A stretch of DNA of 64,000 nucleotides from CBDCVD01 sp965224015 (GTDB lineage: Bacteria; Pseudomonadota; Alphaproteobacteria; Rhizobiales; CBDCVD01), in NCBI GenBank assembly GCA_965224015.1, contig OZ245032.1:2108001-2172000 (forward strand), given 5' to 3'. Both the position numbers and the translations under genes were made by a program. Shown in pieces: positions 1 to 9,075 of the stretch. Position 1 is the stretch's first letter. The number at the start of each line of letters is the position of its first letter. Below the pieces are notes generated by a model, which saw only the letters and a list, made by a program, of their open reading frames with translations, had not been told where the DNA came from and did no database searches.

Positions 1-312
1 GCGACACAAACGGGAATTCCACTGTCCTCTTACTGCTCGGTAGCGCGCGGAGAAGTCTTCAAACACAAGATCTTTACCGAGATTGGCGAGGCTTATGGCA
101 AGAACGCAGCCCAGATCGTCCTGCGCTGGATCCTGCAAAAGGGCGTCAGCATCAACACCATGTCCACAAAACCCGCGAACATCAGTGCGAATTTTGATGT
201 CATGGATTTTACGCTTTCTTCCATCGACATGGACCGCATTGATGCGATGACTGAGACCGGCTACCGGATTGTCGGACAGGATCTGGTCCCTTACGCACCG
301 GACTTCGACTAA
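1..312 (+). CDS. aldo/keto reductase, C-terminal part (5' end outside window)
   Basis: The frame is open from base 1 to the TAA at 310-312 and gives the last 103 residues of a protein whose start lies outside the window. The stretch AAQIVLRWILQKGVSINTMS, followed by KPANISANFDVMDFTLS, is the typical C-terminal (beta/alpha)8 part of aldo/keto reductases: the helix carrying LRW, then the strand and the S-T/K-x-x-x-I segment that binds NADP(H). Such enzymes reduce carbonyls or oxidise alcohols in the cytoplasm. The substrate cannot be told. A 103-bp R1 repeat starts 3 bases after the stop. The catalytic Asp-Tyr-Lys-His residues are not in the visible part. Confidence 0.85.
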   Translation, partial: ATQTGIPLSSYCSVARGEVFKHKIFTEIGEAYGKNAAQIVLRWILQKGVSINTMSTKPANISANFDVMDFTLSSIDMDRIDAMTETGYRIVGQDLVPYAPDFD

Positions 313-315
313 ATA

Positions 316-418
316 ATACCAGCGGTATTGGCTTTATAGACACGCTGACTGGTGTACTGCCTTGCTAACACACCTCTTTGACGCTAATCCATGAGTCATT
401 GTTAAAGACCCTTGGTAT
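316..418 (+). repeat. R1 dispersed repeat, full copy 1 (103 bp)
   Basis: It starts with ATACCAGCGGTAT, itself a 5-bp inverted repeat around AGC, and ends with CCCTTGGTAT. The same 103-bp element recurs elsewhere in this window in both orientations, always between genes. It encodes no protein. Confidence 0.9.
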
Positions 419-455
419 AAAAGGCGGCGGCGCGACCGTCGCCCCTGCGGTATGG

Positions 456-488
456 CACATTGGGTACAGCTAACCCCATGCTGATGTA
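456..488. repeat. R5 short repeat fragment
   Basis: The text GGGTACAGCTAACCCCATGC is related to 11302-11364 and 15141-15202. It looks like half of a GATCAGC-type inverted repeat, lying just past the end of the GMC oxidoreductase gene. Confidence 0.4.
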
Positions 489-500
489 AAAGAAACGAGG

Positions 501-2105
501 TCAGCGGTTACCCCGCACCAGGTCAGCCGCTTTCTCGCCGATCATGATTACGGGGGCGTTTGTATTTGAGCCCATTAGGCTTGGCATCACCGAACTGTCG
601 CATATTCGCAGGCCATCGATGCCACGCACCCGCAGTTTCGGATCGACAACAGCCATCGGGTCATCGTCAGCGCCCATCTTACAGGTACAGGTCGGGTGAT
701 AGGATGTCCGGCCATATTGACGGGCATAAGCTTCAAGCTCGGCCTGCGTCTTCACGGTGTCATCGGGAAAACGGATTTTGCGGATATATTTTTGTAGCGC
801 GGGCTGCTTGAAAATCTCGCAACTGATCTTCACCCCCTCCACGGACGTTTTCAGATCATCCGGGTGACCCAGGAAATTCGGATCGACAATAGCAAGATCG
901 GTCGGATCGGCGGAGCGCAGCCGCACTGTTCCGCGGGCTTTCGGACGTAGCGTATAGCTATTAAGGGTGATGCCGGAACATCCTTTGGGAACACTTGGCA
1001 CACCCGCTTCAGCGCCAGCACCGGCAAGAAAATGGAACTGCAGGTCGGGTACAGGTTGAGAGGAATCCGCATACCAGAAAGCCCCTCCCTCAACCACATT
1101 AGAGGTCACCGGGCCTGATCCGAAAAGATAGTACTGCGCCCCGGCCCAAGCCATCCAGTGTAGCTTGTTGTATTTGTCGAGGCTGTAATGGCCGTTTAAT
1201 TCAGCCACAATATCAATACCGAAATGATCATTGAGATTCGCACCGACCCCCGGCAGATCCGCAACCACAGCAATACCGTGCGCTTTCAAATGCGCGGCGG
1301 GACCCAGTCCGGACAACATCATCAGTTTTGGCGTACCGATGGCCCCTGCCGTTATCAGCACTTGCGAACCGGCCAAAACCTTATGGCGCCCAGGTCCATC
1401 ACCATAGTCAATGCCGACGGCTCGGCCTTTCTCGATCAGAATCCGGTTTACCTGGCAGCCGGTCCTGACAGTCAGGTTTTTACGCTTCATGGCCGGGCGT
1501 AGATATCCCACGGCGGCGGAACAGCGCTTTGCGTTCTTTGTTGTGGTCTGATAGATACCGGCCCCTTCCTGAACCGCACCATTAAAGTCGGGATTGTAAG
1601 GAATTCCATGTTGCTGGCAGGCTTGCACAAAGGCGCGGGTCATTTTTTGTGGTTCGGGAACGTTTGACACGCCCAGTTCCCCCTCGGTGCCATGCCAGTT
1701 ACCGGCAAGGAATGTATTACCCTCTGATTGCAAGAAGTATTTCTGGATATCTGCAAATGCCCAGCCTTCGCACCCTTCATCGTGAGCCCAACGGTCATAG
1801 TCGGCAGGGTTGCCACGCGTGAACACCTCCGCATTGATAGAGGAGCCACCACCGATGACCCGAGCCTGTGCATATGGGATTTCCCTGTTGTTGGCATGCT
1901 TTTGAGGAGCGGTCACCAATCCCCATGTATGGGGACCGGTGGTCATCTTGGCAAACCCCACCGGCATATGGATCAGGGGATGCCAATCCTTGCCGCCTGC
2001 CTCCAACAACAGAACACGACAGGCGCTGTCTTTGCTCAGTCGGTTTGCTAAAACGCAACCGGATGATCCACCCCCGACAATGATATAATCGTATGCGTCT
2101 GCCAT
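501..2105 (-). CDS. GMC-family FAD oxidoreductase (choline-dehydrogenase-like)
   Basis: A 534-residue flavoprotein alcohol dehydrogenase of the glucose-methanol-choline family. The N-terminal FAD-binding dinucleotide fold is at residues 7-21 (IIVGGGSSGCVLA). The family signature GGGSSINAEVFTRGNPADYDRW follows near residue 85. The C-terminal active-site segment contains His at about 470 (SYHPTCTCKMG) and Asn near 514 (GSNTNAP). Length is normal for the family. It is the last gene of the minus-strand operon and starts 8 bases after the aldehyde dehydrogenase stop. The pair could oxidise an alcohol to an aldehyde and then an acid. The substrate is unknown; annotation as choline dehydrogenase (BetA) would be too specific, since no betaine genes are nearby. 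Confidence 0.9.
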   Translation of the reverse strand: MADAYDYIIVGGGSSGCVLANRLSKDSACRVLLLEAGGKDWHPLIHMPVGFAKMTTGPHTWGLVTAPQKHANNREIPYAQARVIGGGSSINAEVFTRGNPADYDRWAHDEGCEGWAFADIQKYFLQSEGNTFLAGNWHGTEGELGVSNVPEPQKMTRAFVQACQQHGIPYNPDFNGAVQEGAGIYQTTTKNAKRCSAAVGYLRPAMKRKNLTVRTGCQVNRILIEKGRAVGIDYGDGPGRHKVLAGSQVLITAGAIGTPKLMMLSGLGPAAHLKAHGIAVVADLPGVGANLNDHFGIDIVAELNGHYSLDKYNKLHWMAWAGAQYYLFGSGPVTSNVVEGGAFWYADSSQPVPDLQFHFLAGAGAEAGVPSVPKGCSGITLNSYTLRPKARGTVRLRSADPTDLAIVDPNFLGHPDDLKTSVEGVKISCEIFKQPALQKYIRKIRFPDDTVKTQAELEAYARQYGRTSYHPTCTCKMGADDDPMAVVDPKLRVRGIDGLRICDSSVMPSLMGSNTNAPVIMIGEKAADLVRGNR

Positions 2106-2113
2106 AATGTTCC

Positions 2114-3616
2114 CTATGCGATCCAGGGCGTGCGCTTGCCGATCTCGATATGCACAGATTTGATCTGGGTATATTCTTCGACCCCGTACATTCCGGCCTC
2201 GCGGCCCCAGCCCGATTGCCTGAAACCGCCCAGCGGCAATTCCGGCCCCCCTGCCAGGGTGGTATTCACCCAGAAACGACCCGCTTGCACACGGCGCGTA
2301 ACCGTCAATGCCTTGTCTATGTTTTTGGTCCAGACACTCGCCGCCAGGCCATACTCGGTGTCGTTGGCCATAGAGATAGCATCTTCGATGGTATCGAATG
2401 GCATGATGGTCAACACCGGGCCAAAGATTTCCTCGCGTGCGATGGCCATATCCCGGTTAACATCGCCAAACAGGGTTGGTGAAATATACCGGCCCTTACC
2501 GAAGTCCAACGGCTCACCACCATAAATAAGCCTGGCACCTTCAGCCTGCCCTTTTTCGATATACGACATGATGGTGCGGTTCTGGGCATCCGTGGTGATG
2601 GCGCCGATCTGGGTGGATTCATCCAGGGGGTCTCCGACGATTACCCTGGTAAACTTGTCCTTGACCTTCTGGGCAAATTCATCTGCGATCGCGCGCTCCA
2701 CAATCAGACGCGATCCGGAAACACAGCATTGCCCGGTGTTGAAACCGATCCCGAAAGCGACGCCATCAGCGGCGTCCTCAAGATCGGCATCAGCGAAGAC
2801 GATCTGCGGATTCTTGCCGCCGAGTTCCAGGCCCAGTTTCTTGAAGTTGGTACGCCCTGCCGCCTCCACTACCCTACGCCCCACAGCCGTTGAGCCTGTG
2901 AAGGAAAGCATATCAACACGCGGATGTTCTATCAGAGCTTGTCCGATCGAAGGACCTGATCCGGTAACCACATTCATGCACCCGTCCGGCAGTCCCGCTG
3001 CCGTTAGAATCTCAGCAAGCATCAGTGTCGTTGCACTGGTAAACTCGGACGGCTTGGCAACAATGGTGCAGCCTGACGCCAGAATATAGGGTACACGTTC
3101 GCACAAAATCAGGAACGGAAAGTTCCATGGCGTGATAATTCCGACAACGCCGACAGGTTCACGGGTTACAAGGCCAAACATGCCATCCCCCAGATTGTTG
3201 AAACTGTCACCGTGCACAGAACGCGCCAAGCCCGAGGCGTACTCGAACATATCTGCACAGCCGCCTACCTCGGCGCGGGCCTGGGAAATTGGCTTTCCGT
3301 TCTCAAGCGTCTCGAAATAGGCAATCTCTTCGGCGCGTTCGCGGATCAGGGCGCCAGCCTTAAGGAGAACCGCAGCCCGTGCCTGCCCATTTAACCCGGA
3401 CCAGCGCCGGTCATCAAAAGCCTTCCGGGCAGCGTCCACGGCCAGGTCCAGGTCTTCACTGGTGCATTTCGGGGTGCGTGTAACCGGCACATCGTGACCG
3501 GGCGAGTTGCGCACAAAAACCTCCCGCGCCCCGGCGGCGACATAGGCGCCGTTGACGTAAAAACCGAAATCCCGCGGCACGTCCGGCAGCGATAATCTGG
3601 TATTCAATTGGTCCAT
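2114..3616 (-). CDS. NAD(P)-dependent aldehyde dehydrogenase
   Basis: A 500-residue member of the ALDH superfamily, which oxidises an aldehyde to the acid through a thio-hemiacetal. The general-base Glu is at 264 (GLELGGKNP) and the nucleophile at Cys298 (NTGQCC). The ITPWNFPF segment near 161-168 is the usual cofactor-site motif. I chose the ATG at 3616 because AAGGAAAG lies just upstream and the product then starts as ALDHs normally do. The frame stays open about 47 codons further upstream, but that part overlaps the cupin gene and has no ALDH character. It lies between the cupin (52 bases upstream) and the GMC oxidoreductase (8 bases downstream). Confidence 0.92.
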   Translation of the reverse strand: MDQLNTRLSLPDVPRDFGFYVNGAYVAAGAREVFVRNSPGHDVPVTRTPKCTSEDLDLAVDAARKAFDDRRWSGLNGQARAAVLLKAGALIRERAEEIAYFETLENGKPISQARAEVGGCADMFEYASGLARSVHGDSFNNLGDGMFGLVTREPVGVVGIITPWNFPFLILCERVPYILASGCTIVAKPSEFTSATTLMLAEILTAAGLPDGCMNVVTGSGPSIGQALIEHPRVDMLSFTGSTAVGRRVVEAAGRTNFKKLGLELGGKNPQIVFADADLEDAADGVAFGIGFNTGQCCVSGSRLIVERAIADEFAQKVKDKFTRVIVGDPLDESTQIGAITTDAQNRTIMSYIEKGQAEGARLIYGGEPLDFGKGRYISPTLFGDVNRDMAIAREEIFGPVLTIMPFDTIEDAISMANDTEYGLAASVWTKNIDKALTVTRRVQAGRFWVNTTLAGGPELPLGGFRQSGWGREAGMYGVEEYTQIKSVHIEIGKRTPWIA

Positions 3617-3668
3617 TGTTCTTTCCTTGCAGCCTTGCCCGTTGCGGCGCGACCCATGGGTTTTGCGA

Positions 3669-4232
3669 TCAACTGGAGGCGTCAAGTCCGTCGCGCCAGT
3701 CGTTCCAGCCACCGTCAACCGATGATGGTGCGTCGTGCCAATGATGCATGATTTCACCTGTTGCAGGATCCTTGTCGGGGATCGGCAGGCTCATGATATT
3801 TTTGCAGGCCTGGTAGTAGAGTTCATCGGTCAGATACTTTTCCTGGATATTGTCCCAGTCGCGCCCGCCTGCGTAGCCACCACACATCATGATATCATCT
3901 GAAGCGCCGATGTGCTCATGGCTGACACCAGCAGGCATCACAATCACATCGCCCGCTTCGATACGGACCTTGGCCCAGCCGCCTTCGCCAACCGACAGAT
4001 TGAGTTCCATCCACCCCTTTGCGCAACCAAGGCACTCATGCGACGTCGAATGGAAATGCGGATAGTGATAGACACCCGGATACTCCCAATTGTTACCCCA
4101 GCCATTTTCGCGAAAACGCTTTTTCACGGCGTCTGTACCGCCACCTGGGATGGCATTTTGATGAACCAGCAACGGAAAGCGGCTGTTGGGGATCCTGCCT
4201 TGCGGCTTTGATGTGTAAGCTTGCGTGAACAT
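3669..4232 (-). CDS. YjlB-like cupin protein
   Basis: A 187-residue cytoplasmic protein with a single cupin barrel. The first cupin motif is seen as HYPHFHSTSHECLGCAKGW (residues about 56-74), with His/His/Glu as likely metal ligands. The second is PAGVSHEHIG. The pattern resembles the YjlB family of uncharacterised cupins. A strong Shine-Dalgarno (AGGAG) precedes the ATG. The gene lies between the zinc alcohol dehydrogenase and the aldehyde dehydrogenase of the same operon, so an isomerase, epimerase or lactone-handling role on the transported sugar is possible, but no function is established. An R2 hairpin element begins about 15 bases upstream of the start, inside the likely transcript. 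Confidence 0.8.
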   Translation of the reverse strand: MFTQAYTSKPQGRIPNSRFPLLVHQNAIPGGGTDAVKKRFRENGWGNNWEYPGVYHYPHFHSTSHECLGCAKGWMELNLSVGEGGWAKVRIEAGDVIVMPAGVSHEHIGASDDIMMCGGYAGGRDWDNIQEKYLTDELYYQACKNIMSLPIPDKDPATGEIMHHWHDAPSSVDGGWNDWRDGLDASS

Positions 4233-4247
4233 GAAACGGCTCCTCCT

Positions 4248-4476
4248 GTCAGGGTTGTTGCGGCCATTGCCGCCAACAAGGCCATATCAGGCCATTCATC
4301 TGATCATTGCTTTTTTTTCGATTTCTCCAGCGCTGTCAAGGGTTTAAGAACCGCTGAAAGCGGCGCGAAGCGCCCTTGACAGCGTTGGAGAAATCGAACA
4401 CCTCTCATGATCAGACGAATGGCCACCTACACCCGATGAACCTACCAGCGACAACCTGTTGAAATGACACGCTCTA
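4248..4476. repeat. R2 dispersed hairpin repeat, copy a
   Basis: A long imperfect inverted repeat. The arm running through CGATTTCTCCAGCGCTGTC pairs with a later arm through GACAGCGTTGGAGAAATCG. Between them lies an inner stem made of ACCGCTGAAAGCGGC. Outer arms around ATCTGATCAT and ATGATCAGAC also match. Related copies are at 46793-47071, 51487-51708 and 53562-53840. This copy sits between two genes of one operon (zinc dehydrogenase and cupin). Confidence 0.85.
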
Positions 4477-4488
4477 GTCTCCCGTGCT

Positions 4489-5511
4489 TTACATTTGGAT
4501 TTGCGTTTTCAGATCGCCGGGTCGGTCGACGATACTGTTGAAGGCTTGCTGGATGTCACTAAGTGCGAAACTGGCGCCTGTAAATGGTTCCGTCCGGATG
4601 CGGTCGTGCACCAACAACGTCAGGGCATCATGCATGTCCTGCCCCATGCCTGCGACAGAGCCCTTAATGGAATTCTCCTGCAGAATAGTGTCGAGGATTG
4701 ATAATGGCAGACTGTCCTCCGGTCCCGTTATGCCGAAAGCGGCCAAGTGCCCCCCTTTGCGCATTAATTTCATAGCCTGCTGATAGAGCGCCGGGTTACC
4801 GACGCTTTCGACAACGATGTCCGCACCACGCCCGCCTGTCGCATCCATGACGGCTTGGTGCAATTGAGCGGGATCAGAGATGCCGATGTCGGCACCACAG
4901 TCCAGCGCCATGCGCACGCGGTCTTGTGAAATGTCGGTAACGATAATTGGCGCGGCTCCAATGGTTCTCAGCAATTGCACATGCAGATTGCCTATGGGCC
5001 CGGCACCGATCACAAGAACCGACTGACCGAAAGTCACCTGTGCCTTGCGCGCTGCGCGCACGACACACGCCAACGGTTCGGTAAGTGCCAGCACCGCGAA
5101 AGGAATAGTGTCCGGCGCCGGGATAACCAGCCGTGCCGGAACGACCATGTAGTCGGCAAAAGCACCGTCCATGGTAATGCCCATCTGCTGCATTTGCGGA
5201 CAGTTCAGGATCTCGTTACGCCGACACCAGTAACATTGACCGCAACCGATGTTCATATCGACCACCGCCTTGCTGCCCACCACCAATCCGCCGACTTCCG
5301 GCCCCAGGGCTGCGATCGTCCCGGTAAATTCATGCCCCGGAACCATTGGCAGGCTGTCGGCTGCGTAGTGCCCGTGGAAAATGTGTAAATCTGTACCGCA
5401 GATCCCCACCCGCGCGATCTTGATCAGCGCCTCACCCGGGCCGGGTTTGGGAATGGGACGCTCTTCAATCTCAAAGCGCCCGGGCTCTGCCAATACCGCC
5501 GCGCGCATCAT
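4489..5511 (-). CDS. zinc-dependent alcohol/polyol dehydrogenase (MDR family)
   Basis: A 340-residue medium-chain dehydrogenase like sorbitol, galactitol and threonine dehydrogenases. Catalytic zinc ligands are Cys38 (GICGTD), His60 and Glu61 (GHEF). The structural zinc site has Cys90, 93, 96 and 104 (CGQCYWC...C). The Rossmann fingerprint VIGAGPIG is near residue 167. It probably oxidises a secondary hydroxyl of a polyol or sugar with NAD(P). Its start overlaps the stop of the upstream permease by 4 bases, so it is translationally coupled to the transporter. That links it to the imported substrate, which I cannot name. Confidence 0.88.
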   Translation of the reverse strand: MMRAAVLAEPGRFEIEERPIPKPGPGEALIKIARVGICGTDLHIFHGHYAADSLPMVPGHEFTGTIAALGPEVGGLVVGSKAVVDMNIGCGQCYWCRRNEILNCPQMQQMGITMDGAFADYMVVPARLVIPAPDTIPFAVLALTEPLACVVRAARKAQVTFGQSVLVIGAGPIGNLHVQLLRTIGAAPIIVTDISQDRVRMALDCGADIGISDPAQLHQAVMDATGGRGADIVVESVGNPALYQQAMKLMRKGGHLAAFGITGPEDSLPLSILDTILQENSIKGSVAGMGQDMHDALTLLVHDRIRTEPFTGASFALSDIQQAFNSIVDRPGDLKTQIQM

Positions 5512-6449
5512 TTCACGATCCGCATCTTCGAACGGTCGATTGTCATGGCAATAGCGACAATAAGAATGATACCAAAGACCATCTGTTGCATCGTGGCGTC
5601 CACCTCAAGATAGACCATGGCGGCACGGATCACGACAACGATCAAAGTGCCGACAAGGGTATTGATGACACCGCCGACACCGCCCGTCAGCGGGGTGCCA
5701 CCGACCAGCACGGCGACAATGGCAAGTATCAGGAAGCCATTGGCAAGGTTGGCGTCGCCGCCGGAAAGCTTCACCGAAAACATCAGTCCGGCAATTGCTG
5801 CAAAGGTCCCGGACAGAGCAAACGCAAGAATCTTGATACGATCAACCTTAAGGCCCGAAGCCACCGCAGCCAGTTCGCCAGCGCCGACAGCTTTCAGCAC
5901 CCGTCCAAAGGTAGTCCGGCTCTGCAAAAACCAGGCAATCACCAACAAAACCCCCGCGATAATCAATTCATGGGGAATCCCCAAGGTATTGCCGAACATC
6001 CAGCCAAAGCTGGCATTTCGCGCGTCCGCGTTCATGGAAAGCGCGCGCTCTCCCGACAAAAACCGGGCACCGGAAAGGGCGATGAAGCCCGTCGCAAGGG
6101 TCGCGACAAAGGAGGGGACAAATTGGCGAGTTGTGATCCAGCCCGAGACGGCGCCAATCACAAACCCCGCACAGATGCAAATCACGGCAACGAAAATCCC
6201 GAACCGCGCGAGATAGACAGTAGCGATAACGGTTACGAGGTTGGCGACCTGCTGCATCGAGAGGTCAATGCCGCCAATATAGATGGCAAAGGTCATACCC
6301 AGCGCCATGATAAACAGTGGCACGACATCGGCCACCAGTTGCACAAGGCTCGCCGGGTTCAGAAAGGATGGATTGATGGCACCGACAATAAGCATAAGCG
6401 CTACCAGAGTGATCCAGGGAAGATACGGCTTCAGCTTTTCAATAGACAT
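5508..6449 (-). CDS. ribose-type ABC transporter permease (RbsC family), second of two
   Basis: A 313-residue inner-membrane protein of the branched-chain/ribose permease family, with hydrophobic segments spread over the length. The segment AIYIGGIDLSMQQV near residue 60 is the family's conserved region (IxxGGIDLSVG in RbsC), and VGGTPLTGGVGGV near 250 is another. It lies 11 bases downstream of the ATPase gene. With the permease at 7981-8979 it probably forms a heterodimeric channel. Confidence 0.9.
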   Translation of the reverse strand: MSIEKLKPYLPWITLVALMLIVGAINPSFLNPASLVQLVADVVPLFIMALGMTFAIYIGGIDLSMQQVANLVTVIATVYLARFGIFVAVICICAGFVIGAVSGWITTRQFVPSFVATLATGFIALSGARFLSGERALSMNADARNASFGWMFGNTLGIPHELIIAGVLLVIAWFLQSRTTFGRVLKAVGAGELAAVASGLKVDRIKILAFALSGTFAAIAGLMFSVKLSGGDANLANGFLILAIVAVLVGGTPLTGGVGGVINTLVGTLIVVVIRAAMVYLEVDATMQQMVFGIILIVAIAMTIDRSKMRIVK

Positions 6450-6460
6450 GTCCGCAAACC

Positions 6461-7966
6461 TCAGATCATGTGATGGACAAGGTCATAGAGCGAGGGTTTG
6501 TCGCCCGGTGACCCATCAAATCTTTGCTGGAATTCCCCATCCTTGAGAACGAGGATCGTGTGGCTAAGGCCAATGGCCTCTTCCAATGTGTCGGCGACCA
6601 GAATAATGCCGGCCCCATCGTCACACATCTCACGGACCATATCGTAGACATCTTCCTTCGCCCCAATATCAAGGCCCCTTGTGGGGTGGTCGAGCAGGAT
6701 GATATCGGAGCCACCGGATCGCCACTTGGCCAGAACGACCTTCTGTTGGTTCCCGCCGGATAAACCGCCACAGTCCTTGTAGACATCCGGTGTCTTGATC
6801 GCCAAACGCTTGATCCACGCCCTGGCCATGGATTTTTCATCGCTGATCCGTAGAATTCCGTTTGATGAATAATTGCCCATCTGGCTGAGCGTCATATTCT
6901 CATAGACATTCATGCCGTTGACGATGCCTTCGACCTTACGCTCGCGCGGCACATAACCAACGCCTCGCGCAACGGCCTCCTGGGCGCTCGCCCGGCCAAA
7001 TACACTATCTTTGATTTCCACGGTTCCTGAAGTTGGCTTTTCCAATCCAAAGATCGTGCGGAGGACGGCTTCGCGACCGGAACCCTCCGTCCCCACCAAA
7101 CACAAGACCTCTCCCGGATGGAGATCGAATGATATGTCCACGTATTTGCCGGCAACGCTTACATGGTCGAACCGCACCAAAGATGTGGCGTTATCGTAAG
7201 GCTGCTGTTTCTGTTCACGATAGTATTGCCTGTCGACTTCACGCCCCACCATCTTGTGCTGGATTGCTTCGACATTGGCCTCATCACGGGAAACAATATC
7301 AACAATTTCGCCATCCTTCATCACGTAGATTCGATGGGATAATTGCAACACCTCATCCATTCGATGCGACACGAATATGAACGATGCCCGGCTGGTCAGT
7401 TCCCGCACCAGCGAAAACAACAGTTCAACCTCTTCCCTTGCCAGAACAGAAGTGGGCTCATCCAGTAAGATCACCAGATCGCCATCGATCCGCTCTTCCA
7501 GTGTGAGCACTTTGGCAAGTTCCACGAGCTGGCGCTGGGCGAAGGAAAGATATGAGGTGACGGTGCCAGGGTCGATGTCCAGTTTGACCTTACGCAACTG
7601 ATGCCGCGCCGCCTCCGCCATGGCTTTCCAATCGATCACGCCCCAGCGAACGAACTGTTGCTCGAAACCAAGGAAGATGTTCTCCATCACAGTCAGATTG
7701 GTAATCAGGGATTGCTCCTGAAAAACCATCCCGATCCCGTGATCCATCGCCTGCCGTGGATTTTGGAAACGTACAGTTTTGCCATCGATCGTCACGGTGC
7801 CGCCGTCCGGTTGATAGGCACCGTAGATCACTTTCATAAGCGTGGATTTACCGGCACCGTTCTCACCCACCAGCCCCACGATCTCGCCGCGTCCGATTTT
7901 GAAATCCACTGCCCTGAGAGCGTGAACACCTGGAAACATCTTGTCGACTTTGTTCAATTCGTACAT
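6461..7966 (-). CDS. sugar ABC transporter ATP-binding protein (RbsA/MglA type, two ATPase domains)
   Basis: A 501-residue fusion of two ABC ATPase domains, the usual size for RbsA/MglA. Domain 1 has Walker A GENGAGKST near 34-42, a divergent signature LSFAQRQ, and Walker B VILLDEPTS. Domain 2 has a degenerate Walker A (GTEGSGREA), a good signature LSGGNQQK, and ILLDHPTRG with His replacing the usual Glu. A degenerate second Walker A is normal in this family; the Glu-to-His change is less common. I chose the ATG at 7966 because GGAGGG precedes it and the product then begins like its homologues. The upstream open frame overlaps the permease gene. Confidence 0.92.
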   Translation of the reverse strand: MYELNKVDKMFPGVHALRAVDFKIGRGEIVGLVGENGAGKSTLMKVIYGAYQPDGGTVTIDGKTVRFQNPRQAMDHGIGMVFQEQSLITNLTVMENIFLGFEQQFVRWGVIDWKAMAEAARHQLRKVKLDIDPGTVTSYLSFAQRQLVELAKVLTLEERIDGDLVILLDEPTSVLAREEVELLFSLVRELTSRASFIFVSHRMDEVLQLSHRIYVMKDGEIVDIVSRDEANVEAIQHKMVGREVDRQYYREQKQQPYDNATSLVRFDHVSVAGKYVDISFDLHPGEVLCLVGTEGSGREAVLRTIFGLEKPTSGTVEIKDSVFGRASAQEAVARGVGYVPRERKVEGIVNGMNVYENMTLSQMGNYSSNGILRISDEKSMARAWIKRLAIKTPDVYKDCGGLSGGNQQKVVLAKWRSGGSDIILLDHPTRGLDIGAKEDVYDMVREMCDDGAGIILVADTLEEAIGLSHTILVLKDGEFQQRFDGSPGDKPSLYDLVHHMI

Positions 7967-7980
7967 CGGCCCCCTCCCCC

Positions 7981-8979
7981 TCACTTCACGAAGCTGATGG
8001 ATTTGCGGTCCGTCGAAAGGATCACAGCGAGAATTACAAGCATGCCCAACACACCGTCCTGTACGTAACCGGGCAATCCAATGACCACCATTCCATTGCC
8101 GATCACAAACACGATCAACACGCCAACCAGCGTGTTCCAAACCCCACCAATGCCTCCCCACAAAGCTGTGCCGCCGACAACCACAGCCGTTATCGACAGG
8201 AACATGAAGTTGTTGCCGGTCGCTGTTTCGGCGATGCCAATGCGGCCTACTGCCAGGAGGGCACCGACCGAAAAGAATACGCCTGCCAGGGTAAAGCCCA
8301 AAACTCTGACACGGTTCACATTAAGGCCGGATGCAACCGCCAGGTCTTCACCACCCCCGACCGCATAAAAATTACGGCCCAAGGTGGTACGCGTCTGGAT
8401 AAACCAGGCGATTAACAGGAAAACCCCAGCCACATAGACCATTAGCGGAAAATTCAGGATTCGTTGCGTCAGCAGCGAACGAAACAATTCATCCTCAATC
8501 CGAATACGATCGCCGCCGGTCATCACCATGGCCAAACCGGTGCCAACGAAGCCCATTGCCAACGAAGCCATAAAGGAGGGTATCTTGAGCTTGACATGAA
8601 CAAGCCCGTTCAAAAATCCAAGGGCGGCGCCTACCAGCATGGCAATCGGCAATGCAAGCCAGGCCCAACTGTCCAAAGTCCCCCCCAATGCCAGAAAACA
8701 AAATGCGAAAGTAACCGCACATACCGATACCGTGCCTTCCATCGACAGGTCGATTGAGCCCATGATGATAACAAATGTGACACCGATCGCCACCATGAGC
8801 GCAGGGGTTGCCGCTATTAGAATGCGTGCAAAATTGCGGGTGGAAAAAAACCTTGGCTCCACCAGGGCAAAAAAGACGCAAAGAACGATCAGCACCAGAA
8901 GCGGTGCCCATTTCACCAGAGTCTCGCGACTGATGGCACCCCAGTTACTAACTTTGCTTGTTGTTTTTGTCGCGGCCAA
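7981..8979 (-). CDS. ribose-type ABC transporter permease (RbsC family), first of two
   Basis: An inner-membrane permease of about 332 residues. The conserved segment FVIIMGSIDLSMEGTV and the late VVGGTALWGGIGGV motif place it in the RbsC family. The likely start is TTG at 8979, six bases after GGGAGG; there is no suitable ATG, and an earlier in-frame TTG at 8994 lies upstream of that ribosome site. It is 14 bases upstream of the ATPase gene. A hairpin separates it from the binding-protein gene. Confidence 0.88.
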   Translation of the reverse strand: MAATKTTSKVSNWGAISRETLVKWAPLLVLIVLCVFFALVEPRFFSTRNFARILIAATPALMVAIGVTFVIIMGSIDLSMEGTVSVCAVTFAFCFLALGGTLDSWAWLALPIAMLVGAALGFLNGLVHVKLKIPSFMASLAMGFVGTGLAMVMTGGDRIRIEDELFRSLLTQRILNFPLMVYVAGVFLLIAWFIQTRTTLGRNFYAVGGGEDLAVASGLNVNRVRVLGFTLAGVFFSVGALLAVGRIGIAETATGNNFMFLSITAVVVGGTALWGGIGGVWNTLVGVLIVFVIGNGMVVIGLPGYVQDGVLGMLVILAVILSTDRKSISFVK

Positions 8980-9037
8980 GGTGCTTCCTCCCAAAAGCGC
9001 TTGCGCGTCACCGTTCGGGGAACCAAATCAAATAGAG

Positions 9038-9065
9038 GTCAGCCGGGGCCCTTGGCCCGGCTGAC
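9038..9065. promoter_or_regulatory. hairpin between binding-protein and permease genes
   Basis: Perfect 10-bp arms, GTCAGCCGGG and CCCGGCTGAC, around an 8-base loop, with no T-run. Such stems between binding-protein and permease genes often protect the upstream mRNA or cause partial termination, giving more binding protein than channel. That role is inferred here. Confidence 0.6.
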
Positions 9066-9075
9066 ATGACAACGG

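Noticed and set aside
3617..3757. Longer N terminus for the aldehyde dehydrogenase
   Set aside because: The extra codons overlap the cupin gene and do not resemble ALDH N termini; ATG 3616 has a good ribosome site.
5586..6473. 295-codon plus-strand frame opposite the permease gene
   Set aside because: It is antisense to a clear RbsC-type permease, and the product is rich in His, Asp, Lys and Gly with no fold. It is a shadow of the membrane-protein codons.
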